64,000 nt of DNA from Croceimicrobium sp965656185 (GTDB lineage Bacteria > Bacteroidota > Bacteroidia > Flavobacteriales > Schleiferiaceae): NCBI GenBank assembly GCA_965656185.1, contig CBFHJH010000004.1, positions 62,001 through 126,000 of the forward strand, given 5' to 3'. Made by a program: the position numbers and the translations under genes. The number at the start of each line of letters is the position of its first letter. Within the stretch, counting starts at the first letter, position 1. Positions 34,084-43,472 of this stretch are shown piece by piece. Under the pieces are notes generated by a model, which was given only the letters and a program-made list of their open reading frames with translations, was not told the origin of the DNA and did no database searches.

Positions 34084-35289
34084 TTGCCCATAAGTAACCA
34101 AATAGCCCGACGCTATTTCTTTTCGAAGAGTAGCAGCAATGCGGTAAACATTATTACCGGTATTTCGGTAGCGGGAATTTTAGTTGGCTCTGCCGCCTTG
34201 ATCATCGTTTTAAGCGCCTTTAATGGCTTAGAAAATCTGGTGCGCGGCTTTTATGAAGACTTCGATCCCGACTTAAAGATCGTTCCTAGTAGCGGCAAGT
34301 TCTTCAATGAAAAAGAGCTAATCGAAAATTTAAATGCCAGTGAGGGCATTGCCTTTTACGCAAAAGTACTCGAAGAGAAAGCACTGTTCAGCTTTCGCGA
34401 TAAAGAGTACATCGCAAGTCTAAAAGGCGTTGACGGAAATTACCCGGAAGTTACTCGCATTAAAAGCAAAGTGCCCTTTGGCGAATACCGTCTTGATGAG
34501 AAGCTCGCCATAAATCCCGCTTTGATCGGCGCGGGAGTAGCTTATTATTTAGGCTTTAGCCGATCCGATTTTCAAGAACCTATCAATATCTTCATTCCCA
34601 AAGAAAGCAATGGCTTAGGGAACCAGAGTTTTCGCAGCGACCGTCTTTTCCCTTTAGGTTTGTTTTCGGTCCAGCCAGAATTCGATGAAACCTTCGTGAT
34701 CAGCGATCTAGCCTTTGCTCGAGAGGTACTAAATCGCCCCCAGGACTGCAGCGCCATAGAGATCAAAGTAGCCCACGAGGCCTCCGTAGCGGAAGTGCAA
34801 AGCAACTTAACTGATTTATTAGGAGCTGATTTTAAAGTTTTAAACCGCGAAGAGCAGCAGGCGAGTTTCTTGAAAGTAATGCGCACCGAAGGGCTTTTCA
34901 CCTTTCTCATCTTTGCTTTAATTCTGTCCATCGCTACCTTCACCATAGCGGGTAGTCTCACTATGTTAATGTTCGAGAAGCGCAGCAACCTGCATACCCT
35001 TTGGTCTATGGGAACCCCTATTACCGAATTGCGTAAGGTTATTCTTAAAATAGGTTTGATCATTAGCCTGAGCGGTGGCCTGGGCGGCTTAATCATTGGC
35101 GCGGGCATCGTGATTGCCCAGGAGCACTTTCAACTGATTTCGGTGGGCGAAGGTTACATCGTAGACGCCTATCCTGTTGCTTTGCGCTGGACCGATGTAC
35201 TCATCGTAAGTATCACGGTTTTATGCCTTGGCTATTTAAGCGCTTGGCTTAGCGCCCGAAGGTTAAACTTAAAACTGCTGAAGTCCTAA
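34084..35289 (+). CDS. FtsX/LolC-type ABC transporter permease
   Basis: 401 residues with the MacB/FtsX topology: one N-terminal membrane helix (about 20-42, ITGISVAGILVGSAALIIVL), a ~220-residue periplasmic domain, and three C-terminal helices (about 275-300, 318-342, 372-392). This is the lipoprotein-releasing LolC/E class; in Bacteroidetes a single such permease may form a homodimer with a LolD ATPase, which is not in this window. Start TTG directly after the rbfA stop. Confidence 0.88.
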   Translation: MPISNQIARRYFFSKSSSNAVNIITGISVAGILVGSAALIIVLSAFNGLENLVRGFYEDFDPDLKIVPSSGKFFNEKELIENLNASEGIAFYAKVLEEKALFSFRDKEYIASLKGVDGNYPEVTRIKSKVPFGEYRLDEKLAINPALIGAGVAYYLGFSRSDFQEPINIFIPKESNGLGNQSFRSDRLFPLGLFSVQPEFDETFVISDLAFAREVLNRPQDCSAIEIKVAHEASVAEVQSNLTDLLGADFKVLNREEQQASFLKVMRTEGLFTFLIFALILSIATFTIAGSLTMLMFEKRSNLHTLWSMGTPITELRKVILKIGLIISLSGGLGGLIIGAGIVIAQEHFQLISVGEGYIVDAYPVALRWTDVLIVSITVLCLGYLSAWLSARRLNLKLLKS

Positions 35290-35295
35290 TTCGGA

Positions 35296-36297
35296 TCAAT
35301 AAGGAAGCACCATTTCATGCTCGGCAAAGCGCGCCTCGATCTCCTGCAAAGTAGCAAATACATCAGCCGGATCATCGGAGGTTACTAAGCGGGTTCGGTA
35401 CTCCTTGAAGTGTGGAATTCCTTTGAAGTAATTGGTGTAGTGACGGCGAGTCTCGTTAATTCCTAAACGCTCACCTTTCCAATCCAGGGCCATCTCAAAA
35501 TGGCGACGACAGGCGTCTACACGTTCCTTAAGACTTGGTGGCACCAAGAGCTCACCGGTCTGAAAATAATGCTTGATCTCCCGGAAGATCCAAGGGTATC
35601 CGATCGAAGCACGGCCGATCATTATTCCGTCTACCCCATACCTATTGCGCATTTCTACCGCTTTTTGAGGACTATCCACGTCGCCATTGCCAAAAACGGG
35701 AATCTTCATGCGAGGGTTATTCTTCACCTCAGCGATCAATGACCAATCGGCCTCCCCTTTATACATCTGCTTCCGGGTGCGGCCATGGATAGAAATAGCC
35801 TGAATACCCACATCCTGCAAACGCTCGGCAACCTCAACGATATACTTGGTATTGTCGTCCCATCCCAAGCGAGTTTTTACCGTAACCGGCTTATCTACCG
35901 CTTCTACGATTTCCTTGGTCATGGAAACCATCTTTGGAATATCTTGGAGAATACCGGCACCGGCACCGCGACAGGCTACTTTCTTTACCGGACAACCATA
36001 ATTTATATCTACAATATCTGGCTGTGCCTCGGCAGTAATGGCCGCGGCCTCCCGCATCGAACTGATCTCATCGCCGAAGATCTGAATTCCCAAGGGCCGT
36101 TCATACTCGAAAAAATCTAGCTTTTGAACGCTTTTCGCCGCATCGCGAATCAATCCCTCGGAAGAGATAAACTCCGTGTACATGACATCCGCGCCATTTT
36201 GTTTGCACAATGCTCGGAAGGGAGGGTCGCTCACATCTTCCATTGGTGCTAACAAAAGTGGGAAGTCTCCAACTTCTACATCTCCAATTTTAACCAA
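35296..36297 (-). CDS. dusB: tRNA-dihydrouridine synthase
   Basis: 333-residue FMN-dependent TIM-barrel enzyme that reduces uridines in the tRNA D-loop. Family motifs: LAPMEDVSDPPFR (residues 16-28), DINYGCPVKKVACRGAGAGI with the catalytic Cys (about 95-114), VTVKTRLGWDD, SIHGRTRKQMYKGEADW and GIMIGRASIGYPWIF. Convergent with the LolC-like gene (6 bp between stops) and divergent from the CPBP protease. Confidence 0.95.
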   Translation of the reverse strand: MVKIGDVEVGDFPLLLAPMEDVSDPPFRALCKQNGADVMYTEFISSEGLIRDAAKSVQKLDFFEYERPLGIQIFGDEISSMREAAAITAEAQPDIVDINYGCPVKKVACRGAGAGILQDIPKMVSMTKEIVEAVDKPVTVKTRLGWDDNTKYIVEVAERLQDVGIQAISIHGRTRKQMYKGEADWSLIAEVKNNPRMKIPVFGNGDVDSPQKAVEMRNRYGVDGIMIGRASIGYPWIFREIKHYFQTGELLVPPSLKERVDACRRHFEMALDWKGERLGINETRRHYTNYFKGIPHFKEYRTRLVTSDDPADVFATLQEIEARFAEHEMVLPY

Positions 36298-36348
36298 TCT
36301 GCGGTTTTTTAATCACTTTTGCAAAAGTACAAAATTCAATTACCCAGC

Positions 36349-37257
36349 ATGAAAGGCCATTTTGCAGACCGTGGTTTAGGCGCACAATTACTGATGCTCT
36401 TCTTCCTTGCTTTTATGGGCACCCTATTCTTTAGTGCCTTGGGCTTTGCCATTGCCTCGGGCATTTATAATGTTTCTATCGAGGAGGTCTTAGGCATAAT
36501 ATTGGAGTCTGGCAATCCGGCCGGGCGGGAGTTTTTTAAAGTAGTACAAGGCTTTTCCACCATTGGGACCTTTTTGGTTCCATCACTTTTAGGCTCCTAT
36601 TTACTGAGCCACCACCCTGAAGAATTCATGGGATTACAGCGTTACCCAAAGCCCGCCCTTTTCTTAACGCTACTATTAGTGGTATGTGCTTACAGTATGG
36701 GCGGACTAAGTGACAGCTTATATCGCATCAGCGAAAGCATTGCTTGGCCCGAAAGTCTTTTAGAGCAATTTGCGGCGAGTCAGGAACTAATGCTCAAACA
36801 ATACGAGAGCATTTTAGACATGCAGAGCTTTATGGATTTCACCCAGGTCTTCTTAGTGATGGCCCTATTACCCGCGGTGGCCGAAGAAGCCCTTTTCAGA
36901 GGCACCCTGCAGCCATTATTTCAACGTTACCTTTCACCCCATTGGGCCATTTGGATCACTGCCTTTCTCTTCGGTCTTTTACACCAACAATACCTGGCCT
37001 TCCTTTCCATCTTTGCGCTCGGGGCTGTTTTAGGTTATTTGCGCTACTGGACCAACAGCATTTGGCTACCTACCCTGCTTCACCTGGTAAATAATGGCAG
37101 CATTGTAGTGGCGGTATACTTTTTTAAGGTTGACTACCGAGAGAACCTCGAAAGCGGTCTCGATTTTTCAATGCTAGAAAATGGCCTCCTTATCGCTATC
37201 CTGGCTTTCTGCCTTTTGATCATTGAAAGGATCAGCCGTGCTAATCGACTGGATTAG
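36349..37257 (+). CDS. CPBP-family intramembrane metalloprotease
   Basis: 302-residue polytopic membrane protein, about eight helices. The Abi/CPBP motifs are visible: EEALFRGTLQPLFQ (motif 1, about 180-193), FGLLHQQYLAFLS (motif 2) and LLHLVNNGSIV (motif 3). Relatives process prenylated or other membrane proteins, or act in bacteriocin self-immunity. I use ATG 36349; the upstream TTG at 36319 is in the promoter region. Confidence 0.88.
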   Translation: MKGHFADRGLGAQLLMLFFLAFMGTLFFSALGFAIASGIYNVSIEEVLGIILESGNPAGREFFKVVQGFSTIGTFLVPSLLGSYLLSHHPEEFMGLQRYPKPALFLTLLLVVCAYSMGGLSDSLYRISESIAWPESLLEQFAASQELMLKQYESILDMQSFMDFTQVFLVMALLPAVAEEALFRGTLQPLFQRYLSPHWAIWITAFLFGLLHQQYLAFLSIFALGAVLGYLRYWTNSIWLPTLLHLVNNGSIVVAVYFFKVDYRENLESGLDFSMLENGLLIAILAFCLLIIERISRANRLD

Positions 37258-37308
37258 TTCTAAATAAGGTAGAAATTAAGCCTACTCATAAGCTCTGACT
37301 TCATAAGC

Positions 37309-37351
37309 TGACAAATATCATTTTCTAGGCTTAGGGGTCCCGATACTTTTG
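37309..37351 (+). promoter_or_regulatory. Fnr-type promoter of the cbb3 oxidase operon
   Basis: Dyad TGACAAATATCA (37309-37320) with its centre 29.5 bp upstream of an exact -7 box TACTTTTG (37344-37351), 24 bp before ccoS. With the start point 4-5 bp after the box, the dyad is centred at about -41.5, as in class II Fnr-activated promoters. Confidence 0.78.
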
Positions 37352-37375
37352 GATAACCAAATTTAAAGGGATTCT

Positions 37376-37540
37376 ATGTCGGCAATTTATATTCTCATCT
37401 CCATCAGTTTCCTCGTTGCAATTGGCTTTCTCGCTGCTTTTATCTGGAGCATAAAGAATGGTCAGTATGAGGACGACTATTCTCCGAGTGTGCGGATGTT
37501 AAAGGACGACACTAAATCAAAGCACAGACCTAAATTTTGA
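37376..37540 (+). CDS. ccoS: cbb3-type cytochrome oxidase assembly protein CcoS
   Basis: 54-residue membrane protein (starts MSAIYILISISFLVAIGFLA), too short for common gene-calling cutoffs. One membrane helix (about 4-25) is followed by WSIKNGQYEDDYSPSVRML, the CcoS signature in which a short polar segment with QYEDxxxP follows the helix. CcoS is needed for maturation of the CcoN binuclear centre. It is the first gene of the operon; the stop lies 2 bp before ccoNO. Confidence 0.93.
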   Translation: MSAIYILISISFLVAIGFLAAFIWSIKNGQYEDDYSPSVRMLKDDTKSKHRPKF

Positions 37541-37542
37541 CT

Positions 37543-39708
37543 ATGCAAGCAGAGACTTTTTTTTACGATAATAAGATCGTAAGAAACTTCACCGTCGCCA
37601 CCATTATCTGGGGCGTGATTGGCCTATTAGTAGGCATCTGGGTGGCCTTTTCACTGGTTTTCCCAGAAATGAACTTAGCCTCTTGGCTAAGCTTTGGCCG
37701 TTTAAGAGCATTACATACCAACGGAGCTATTTTCGCCTTTGTGGGTAATGCCATTTTTGCGGGAGTTTACTACTCCTTGCAACGATTACTTAAAACAAGA
37801 ATGGCCAGTGATCTTTTAGGTAAAATCCACTTTTGGGGTTGGCAGCTGATCATTGTATCGGCCGTGATCACCATTCCGCTGGGGATTACCTCTTCTAAGG
37901 AGTATGCCGAATTAGAATGGCCGATCGACATCGCCATTGCCTTGGTTTGGGTGATCTTCGGAGTAAACATGTTCTGGACCATCTTAAAGCGACGCGAGCG
38001 TCACCTTTATGTTGCGATCTGGTTCTACATTGCCACTTTCGTAACCGTTGCAGTCTTACACATTGTAAACAACCTCGAACTACCCATTTCTGCTTTTAAA
38101 TCCTACTCGATCTTTGCGGGAGTTCAAGACGCCTTGGTGCAATGGTGGTATGGTCATAATGCCGTAGCCTTCTTCTTAACTACTCCGGTCTTGGGTTTGA
38201 TGTACTACTTCGTGCCCAAAGCTGCTAATCGTCCGGTTTACTCTTACCGCTTATCGATCGTTCACTTTTGGGCCCTGATCTTTATCTACATCTGGGCGGG
38301 ACCACACCACTTATTATACACCAGCTTACCCGAATGGGCTCAAAGTTTAGGTACCGTATTCTCTATCATGCTCATCTTCCCTTCTTGGGGTGGTATGATA
38401 AACGGTTTGCTTACGCTGAGAGGTGCCTGGGATAAAGTGCGCGACTCTGCCGTGCTTAAATTCTTCGTAGTGGCCATTACCGCCTATGGTATGAGCACCT
38501 TAGAAGGACCCCTTTTAAGCTTGAAAAACTTTAACGCCATTGCCCACTATACCGATTGGATTCCTGCCCACGTGCACATTGGCACCTTAGGCTGGAATGG
38601 CTTTATGATCTTCGGGGTGATCTATTGGTTGATGCCAAAAATGTATCGCACCAGCTTATTCTCTGAAAAACTGGCCAATGCCCACTTCTGGATCGGTACT
38701 ACTGGTATCCTATTCTGGGCCCTGCCGATGTACGTTTCTGGTTGGACTCAGAGCTTAATGTGGAAAGAATTTAATCCAGATGGAACCTTAGTTTATGGTA
38801 ACTTCCTAGAAACCGTAACTCAGCTTATCCCACTTTATGCAACGCGTGCCATCGGCGGTAGCCTTTATGTAATCGGGATGCTGATCATGGTGTACAATGT
38901 GATCAAAACCGTGGCCAGTGGAAGTTTCCTTGCCGAAGAAGAAGCGAGTGCTCCTGCCCTGGCCAAGGAATACAAAGCGCCTAAAGGCGATTACTGGCAC
39001 CGTTGGATCGAGCGCAAGCCTGTACAATTAATGGTTTGGGCAACCGTAGCCATTTTGATCGGTGGTATTATCGAGATCGTACCTACCATTATGGTAAAAA
39101 GTAATGTTCCTACTATCGAAAGTGTGAAACCCTATACCGCGCTTGAGCTAGAAGGCCGTGACCTATACATCCGTGAAGGTTGTAATGCTTGTCACTCGCA
39201 AATGATCCGTCCTTTCCGTTCTGAGGTAGCACGCTATGGCGAGTACTCTAAAGCAGGTGAATTCGTTTATGATCACCCATTCTTATGGGGATCTAAGCGT
39301 ACTGGTCCGGACCTCCACCGCGTAGGGGGTAAATACCCACACAGCTGGCACTACAACCACATGCTAGAACCTACCAGCATGAGCCCTGGGTCTATCATGC
39401 CTACTTACGAGTGGTTATTTACCAATGACCTAGACATGAGTCATACTACGGCAAAACTAGAAGCGATGAAATCACTCGGTGTTCCCTACAGTGATGAATA
39501 CATTGCTAATGCCGACCAATACTTAATGGCTCAAGCCGAAGAGATCGCAGGCGACTTGGAAGCGCAATTGGACGACGTGGAGGTGAGTCCCAATGAAGAG
39601 ATCGTAGCCCTGATCGCTTACTTACAGCGCTTAGGAATCGACATCAAGGGGCAGCCCAGCAAGCACGTGGAAGCTACTGTTGCCGGAACTCTAACCGCAG
39701 AAAAATAA
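37543..39708 (+). CDS. ccoNO: cbb3-type cytochrome c oxidase, fused subunits I and II
   Basis: 721-residue fusion. Residues ~1-480 are CcoN, a 12-helix haem-copper oxidase subunit (MWWYGHNAVAFFL-like region reads VQWWYGHNAVAFFLTTPVLG; IPAHVHIGTLGWNGFMIFG). Residues ~500-721 are CcoO: a membrane anchor and one c-type haem site, EGCNACHSQMIRPFRSE (Cys at about 547). The fusion is characteristic of Bacteroidetes. The enzyme is a high-affinity terminal oxidase for low oxygen. ATG 37543 is preferred over TTG 37537, which overlaps the ccoS stop. Confidence 0.97.
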   Translation: MQAETFFYDNKIVRNFTVATIIWGVIGLLVGIWVAFSLVFPEMNLASWLSFGRLRALHTNGAIFAFVGNAIFAGVYYSLQRLLKTRMASDLLGKIHFWGWQLIIVSAVITIPLGITSSKEYAELEWPIDIAIALVWVIFGVNMFWTILKRRERHLYVAIWFYIATFVTVAVLHIVNNLELPISAFKSYSIFAGVQDALVQWWYGHNAVAFFLTTPVLGLMYYFVPKAANRPVYSYRLSIVHFWALIFIYIWAGPHHLLYTSLPEWAQSLGTVFSIMLIFPSWGGMINGLLTLRGAWDKVRDSAVLKFFVVAITAYGMSTLEGPLLSLKNFNAIAHYTDWIPAHVHIGTLGWNGFMIFGVIYWLMPKMYRTSLFSEKLANAHFWIGTTGILFWALPMYVSGWTQSLMWKEFNPDGTLVYGNFLETVTQLIPLYATRAIGGSLYVIGMLIMVYNVIKTVASGSFLAEEEASAPALAKEYKAPKGDYWHRWIERKPVQLMVWATVAILIGGIIEIVPTIMVKSNVPTIESVKPYTALELEGRDLYIREGCNACHSQMIRPFRSEVARYGEYSKAGEFVYDHPFLWGSKRTGPDLHRVGGKYPHSWHYNHMLEPTSMSPGSIMPTYEWLFTNDLDMSHTTAKLEAMKSLGVPYSDEYIANADQYLMAQAEEIAGDLEAQLDDVEVSPNEEIVALIAYLQRLGIDIKGQPSKHVEATVAGTLTAEK

Positions 39709-39712
39709 GATC

Positions 39713-39907
39713 ATGCTGAAATTCATCAAACACAATATGGAGACCATCGATGGGGTATCAATTTACCCCATCCTCTCCTTCCTCATTTTCTTCACCATAT
39801 TCATGCTAGCCATCGTATATGTGATTCGCAAGGATCGGAAGAGCATTGACGAGATCAGCCTTTTACCATTAAACGATAATGCCAACCCTCATGAAAAAAC
39901 TAAATAA
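39713..39907 (+). CDS. ccoQ: cbb3 oxidase subunit CcoQ
   Basis: 64 residues with one membrane helix (ILSFLIFFTIFMLAIVYVIR, about 20-39) followed by the basic RKDRKSIDEIS segment. Small single-helix protein that stabilises the CcoNOP complex. Its 3' end overlaps the ccoP start at 39891. Confidence 0.88.
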   Translation: MLKFIKHNMETIDGVSIYPILSFLIFFTIFMLAIVYVIRKDRKSIDEISLLPLNDNANPHEKTK

Positions 39908-40838
39908 AACCCTCATCATCTTCGTGGTGCTGCTCATGCTAGGGGCGGCAAGTTTAACCACGCTTAATCCCGAGAACTCGATCGATATCATTGGCAATCC
40001 TACCTATTGGTTGGTTGCCATCGCTCTCTTCTTCCTGGTGGTAGGCTTTATGGCCACCTTCGAAGCATTGGAGGCTATGAAAAAAATGATCAAAGGTCAA
40101 GACGCTACGACCGAAGAAGCAGAAGTAGAAGAGGAAGACGACTGGGTAGATAGCATTTTACACAAATTAACCGATGCAACTCCAGTAGAACGGGAGGAGG
40201 AGGTTGCCACCGATCACGAATACGATGGTATTCGCGAATTGGATAATAATTTACCCCCTTGGTGGCTCGCCGGTTTCTACATTTCGATTGCCTTTGCGGT
40301 GATTTACCTATTGCGTTTTCACGTATTCCAAACCGCCCCTCTAGCACAAGAAGAGCTGAAAATTGAACTAGCGGAAGCGGAGGCAGCCACGGCAGAGTAC
40401 TTAAAGAATGCCGCCAATTTGGTCGATGAAAGCAGCGTAGAAATGCTATCCGACGAAAGTCGTTTATTGGCCGGCGGCGAGATCTTCGCTAAGAACTGTG
40501 CTGTTTGTCATGCCAATGACGGCGGGGGTGGCGTTGGCCCCAACCTAACCGATCCTTATTGGATCCACGGCGCGGGGATCAAAGACGTTTTTAAAACAGT
40601 GAAATACGGCGTACCGGCAAAAGGTATGGTGCCTTGGAAAGATCAATTAAGTGCTTCTGAAATGCAAGAAGTAGCTTCGTATGTATTAAGCCTTAAAGGC
40701 ACCAGCCCGGCCAATCCTAAAGAACCGCAAGGTGAACTAGTAGAGGAGGCGCCAGCCAGCGAAGAGGCCACAGAGGCACCGGCCGATAGCAGCGCGCAAG
40801 AAGTTATCACTGAAGAAGAGAACATCAGTAGCCTATAA
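39891..40838 (+). CDS. ccoP: cbb3 oxidase subunit III (CcoP), mono-haem
   Basis: 315 residues. Two membrane helices near the N-terminus (about 5-25 and 35-55), an acidic cytoplasmic stretch, a third helix in NNLPPWWLAGFYISIAFAVI, then a periplasmic cytochrome c domain with one haem site (NCAVCHAND, about 202-207) and Met ligand region KGMVPWKDQLS. Proteobacterial CcoP has two haem c; one is normal for Bacteroidetes. The C-terminus is an Ala/Glu-rich tail. Start ATG 39891 inside ccoQ; the longer frame from 39879 is less likely. Confidence 0.94.
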   Translation: MKKLNKTLIIFVVLLMLGAASLTTLNPENSIDIIGNPTYWLVAIALFFLVVGFMATFEALEAMKKMIKGQDATTEEAEVEEEDDWVDSILHKLTDATPVEREEEVATDHEYDGIRELDNNLPPWWLAGFYISIAFAVIYLLRFHVFQTAPLAQEELKIELAEAEAATAEYLKNAANLVDESSVEMLSDESRLLAGGEIFAKNCAVCHANDGGGGVGPNLTDPYWIHGAGIKDVFKTVKYGVPAKGMVPWKDQLSASEMQEVASYVLSLKGTSPANPKEPQGELVEEAPASEEATEAPADSSAQEVITEEENISSL

Positions 40839-40839
40839 A

Positions 40840-42300
40840 ATGAAAAGCCAAGACACGGAGGAAGTACTGAAGGAGACCCTGGAGTTGGATCAATCCTTCC
40901 GTGACTCAGTAGCCACCATAGACGAGAAAGGTTCACGAAACTTTCTGTTTCCTAAAAAACCCAAGGGTTTTTATACCTCTCGTCGGCAAATGGTAAGCTA
41001 TCTGCTCTTAGCCATCTTTTTTGCTATTCCCTTTATCAAAATAGGGAACCAGCCTTTCCTAATGCTCAATGTATTAGAGCGCAAGTTTGTAATCTTCGGG
41101 CAGATCTTCTGGCCCGAAGATTTCTTCATTTTCGTAATCGCCATGATTACCGGTGTTTTATTCGTGGCCGTATTTACGGTGGCTTTTGGTCGCCTTTTTT
41201 GCGGTTGGATCTGTCCACAGACCATTTTCATGGAACACGTTTTTCGCCGAATCGAATATTGGATCGATGGCGATCGGAACCAACAACTTCGCCTAGCCCG
41301 CATGAAATGGACCGGCGAAAAAATCAGGAAGCGGGTACTGAAGAATGGCATATTCTTCGCCATCGCTTTCATCATCTCCAATTTTTTCTTGATGTACATC
41401 ATTGGCAAAGAAGCCTGGTGGGAAATTGTAAGCGATGATCCAAGCAAGCACTTAAGCGGTCTCAGTGGTATGTTCATTTTCGCCGGGGTATTCTATTTTG
41501 TATTTGCCTGGTTTAGGGAACAAGCCTGCATTATCGTTTGTCCTTACGGGCGTTTGCAGGGTGCCCTACTGGACCGCAATTCGGTGGTTATTGCCTACGA
41601 TTATTTGCGGGGAGAAAAACGTGGTAAGTTCCGAAAGAGTGAAGATCGGGCAGCCGCGGGCAAAGGCGATTGCATCGACTGCAACCAGTGCGTTGATGTA
41701 TGTCCTACCGGAATCGACATCCGCAATGGCACCCAATTGGAATGTATTAACTGTACCGCCTGCATCGATGCGTGCGACAATATCATGGAAAAGACCAATA
41801 AACCTAAAGGTCTGATACGCTATGATTCTGAAAACAATATTGCCAGTGGCAGCGGCAAGATCTTTACCGGGCGCATAAAAGCCTACGTTGCCATTTTAGT
41901 GGTCTTATCTACCGTATTCGTCTATCTATTGGCAAGCAGAGCAGACGTCGAAGCGATTTTCTTGAGAATGCCCGGACAGCGCTATCAGAAGATCGATGAT
42001 CAGACTTACATGAACGCCTACAACTGGAAGTTGCTGAATAAGACCGCCGAAGAAAAGACCTATCAATTTAGAGTGATCAGTCCCAGTGAAGGGCTAGAGC
42101 TTAAAACAGCTGGCGAATCAGAAGAAATTCTGGTAAAACCCTCCGACCTTGCTCAAGGTGCGGTTATTCTGTACCTTAACAAAGAACAGATGACCGGAAC
42201 GAGTACCGATATTGAAATTGGAGTGTATGAAGGCAAGGATTTGATAGAGACCATAGAAACGGCCTTTACCGGTCCATTGGTTAAACCTAAGAGAAAGTAA
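40840..42300 (+). CDS. ccoG: cbb3 oxidase accessory ferredoxin-like protein
   Basis: 486-residue membrane protein with several helices in the first 350 residues and two 4Fe-4S clusters: CIDCNQCVDVCPTGIDI and ECINCTACIDACDNIM (about 275-325). CGWICPQTIF and CIIVCPYGRLQG are further conserved Cys motifs. CcoG/RdxA reduces copper for delivery to CcoN. The C-terminal ~110 residues are an Ig-like FixG domain. It starts 1 bp after ccoP. Confidence 0.95.
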   Translation: MKSQDTEEVLKETLELDQSFRDSVATIDEKGSRNFLFPKKPKGFYTSRRQMVSYLLLAIFFAIPFIKIGNQPFLMLNVLERKFVIFGQIFWPEDFFIFVIAMITGVLFVAVFTVAFGRLFCGWICPQTIFMEHVFRRIEYWIDGDRNQQLRLARMKWTGEKIRKRVLKNGIFFAIAFIISNFFLMYIIGKEAWWEIVSDDPSKHLSGLSGMFIFAGVFYFVFAWFREQACIIVCPYGRLQGALLDRNSVVIAYDYLRGEKRGKFRKSEDRAAAGKGDCIDCNQCVDVCPTGIDIRNGTQLECINCTACIDACDNIMEKTNKPKGLIRYDSENNIASGSGKIFTGRIKAYVAILVVLSTVFVYLLASRADVEAIFLRMPGQRYQKIDDQTYMNAYNWKLLNKTAEEKTYQFRVISPSEGLELKTAGESEEILVKPSDLAQGAVILYLNKEQMTGTSTDIEIGVYEGKDLIETIETAFTGPLVKPKRK

Positions 42301-42301
42301 G

Positions 42302-42745
42302 ATGAAATTTAATTGGGGAACAGGCCTAGTAATCGTATTAGGCATTTTTATAATTGGTATGGGAACCGTTACCTACAAGGCTCTAAACCAAAGGCACGAT
42401 CTGGTAACCACCGATTATTACCAACAGGAATTGGCTTATCAAAATACCATCGACGCAAAGAAAAACGCCGAAGCCCTCTCCGAAAACTGCCACCTCGAAC
42501 AGATAGAAGGCGATTGGTACCTTAAATTTCCAAAGGACCTAGCGCAAGAAAGTGCGATGCTCAAAGTGGAGCTCTATTACCCCACCATGGCCGAGCGCGA
42601 TTTTAACATCGAGAAAGAGGATTGGACCGTGAAAAGCCTAAGCCTTCCTTCTGAGAAAATGGCCAGTGGCAAATGGATCGCCAAGGTTAATTTGAGCATA
42701 GCCGACAAAGACTATTATTTCGAAACCGAGACCTTAATCCCCTAA
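42302..42745 (+). CDS. ccoH: cbb3 oxidase assembly protein FixH/CcoH
   Basis: 147 residues: one N-terminal membrane helix (TGLVIVLGIFIIGMGTVTYK) followed by a periplasmic domain starting DLVTTDYYQQELAYQNTID, the FixH family mark. CcoH is a stable partner of CcoN during oxidase assembly. It starts 1 bp after ccoG and its stop overlaps the next ATG by 1 bp. Confidence 0.93.
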   Translation: MKFNWGTGLVIVLGIFIIGMGTVTYKALNQRHDLVTTDYYQQELAYQNTIDAKKNAEALSENCHLEQIEGDWYLKFPKDLAQESAMLKVELYYPTMAERDFNIEKEDWTVKSLSLPSEKMASGKWIAKVNLSIADKDYYFETETLIP

Positions 42746-43431
42746 TGTATTGGTTGGCCTTCACATTCGGCCTCATTTCTTCCCTGCACTGTTTGGGAAT
42801 GTGCGGTCCATTGCAGGCGGTGGTTATGGGCTCTTGGCTAAAAAGTAAGCGCAGGGGCAATTGGCTGGTCTATCACAGCGGTCGACTTAGTATTTACATC
42901 GTCCTGGCCCTGATCGCCTCCATTTTAGGTTCTAGCTTGGGTGTGCCGGATTTACAAGGTAGTTTTACTATTATCGCCGGATTGGTCCTCATTTTAGGCT
43001 ATTTCGGATTCAAAGCCCTAGCTTGGGATCGTAAGATCTTAGGCCTATTTACTCCTTTTCTGCGGAGGGTGCAAAGCAAGGCTCAGGGTCGCAGTGGCAG
43101 ACTCTGGTATTTTAGCAGTGGAGCCCTTAATGGCTTACTGCCTTGTGGTATGGTCTACGCAGCCTTAGTCCCTGCTTTAGCTTTGGAAGGCCCGGCCTCG
43201 GCGGCCATTTATATGTTGTTTTTTGGAATAGGCACCTTACCCCTTTTGCTAGGGTTTAATTTATTCAGCAATGATTTAATGCTGCGCTTTGCCCCACAAG
43301 TACAGAAGCTTATTCCTTTAAGTATTATGGTAATCGGCGCACTTTTGATCTTAAGAGGCATGGAATTGGATATCCCTTATCTCTCTCCCGCCGCGCCAAA
43401 AGTAGGGGCCGGAACAGAAGCCTGCGGCTAA
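42745..43431 (+). CDS. SafE/TauE-like membrane protein of the cbb3 operon
   Basis: 228-residue polytopic membrane protein with six or more helices. SSLHCLGMCGPLQAVVMGSW (about 13-32) and NGLLPCGMVYAALVPAL (about 130-146) carry the Cys pattern of the SafE-like (DUF2318/CcoS-neighbour) urease-accessory-like transporters that follow ccoH in many Bacteroidetes and Epsilonproteobacteria. A role in copper handling for the oxidase is plausible from the Cys/Met residues and position. Confidence 0.85.
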   Translation: MYWLAFTFGLISSLHCLGMCGPLQAVVMGSWLKSKRRGNWLVYHSGRLSIYIVLALIASILGSSLGVPDLQGSFTIIAGLVLILGYFGFKALAWDRKILGLFTPFLRRVQSKAQGRSGRLWYFSSGALNGLLPCGMVYAALVPALALEGPASAAIYMLFFGIGTLPLLLGFNLFSNDLMLRFAPQVQKLIPLSIMVIGALLILRGMELDIPYLSPAAPKVGAGTEACG

Positions 43432-43472
43432 ACCTTCTCATCCACACGGTGTTAGCTTAGAAAACACCAAAA

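Noticed and set aside
34572..35108. 178-codon frame on the minus strand
   Set aside because: Fully antisense to the LolC-like permease gene, whose topology and motifs are clear; Lys/Arg-rich composition typical of a shadow frame.
36319..37257. CPBP protease as bacteriocin immunity next to a toxin gene
   Set aside because: Neighbours are dusB and the cbb3 operon; no small leader peptide or bacteriocin processing gene is present.
40998..41477. 159-codon frame on the minus strand
   Set aside because: Antisense to ccoG and very rich in Lys/Met/Ile, as expected for the complement of a membrane-protein gene.
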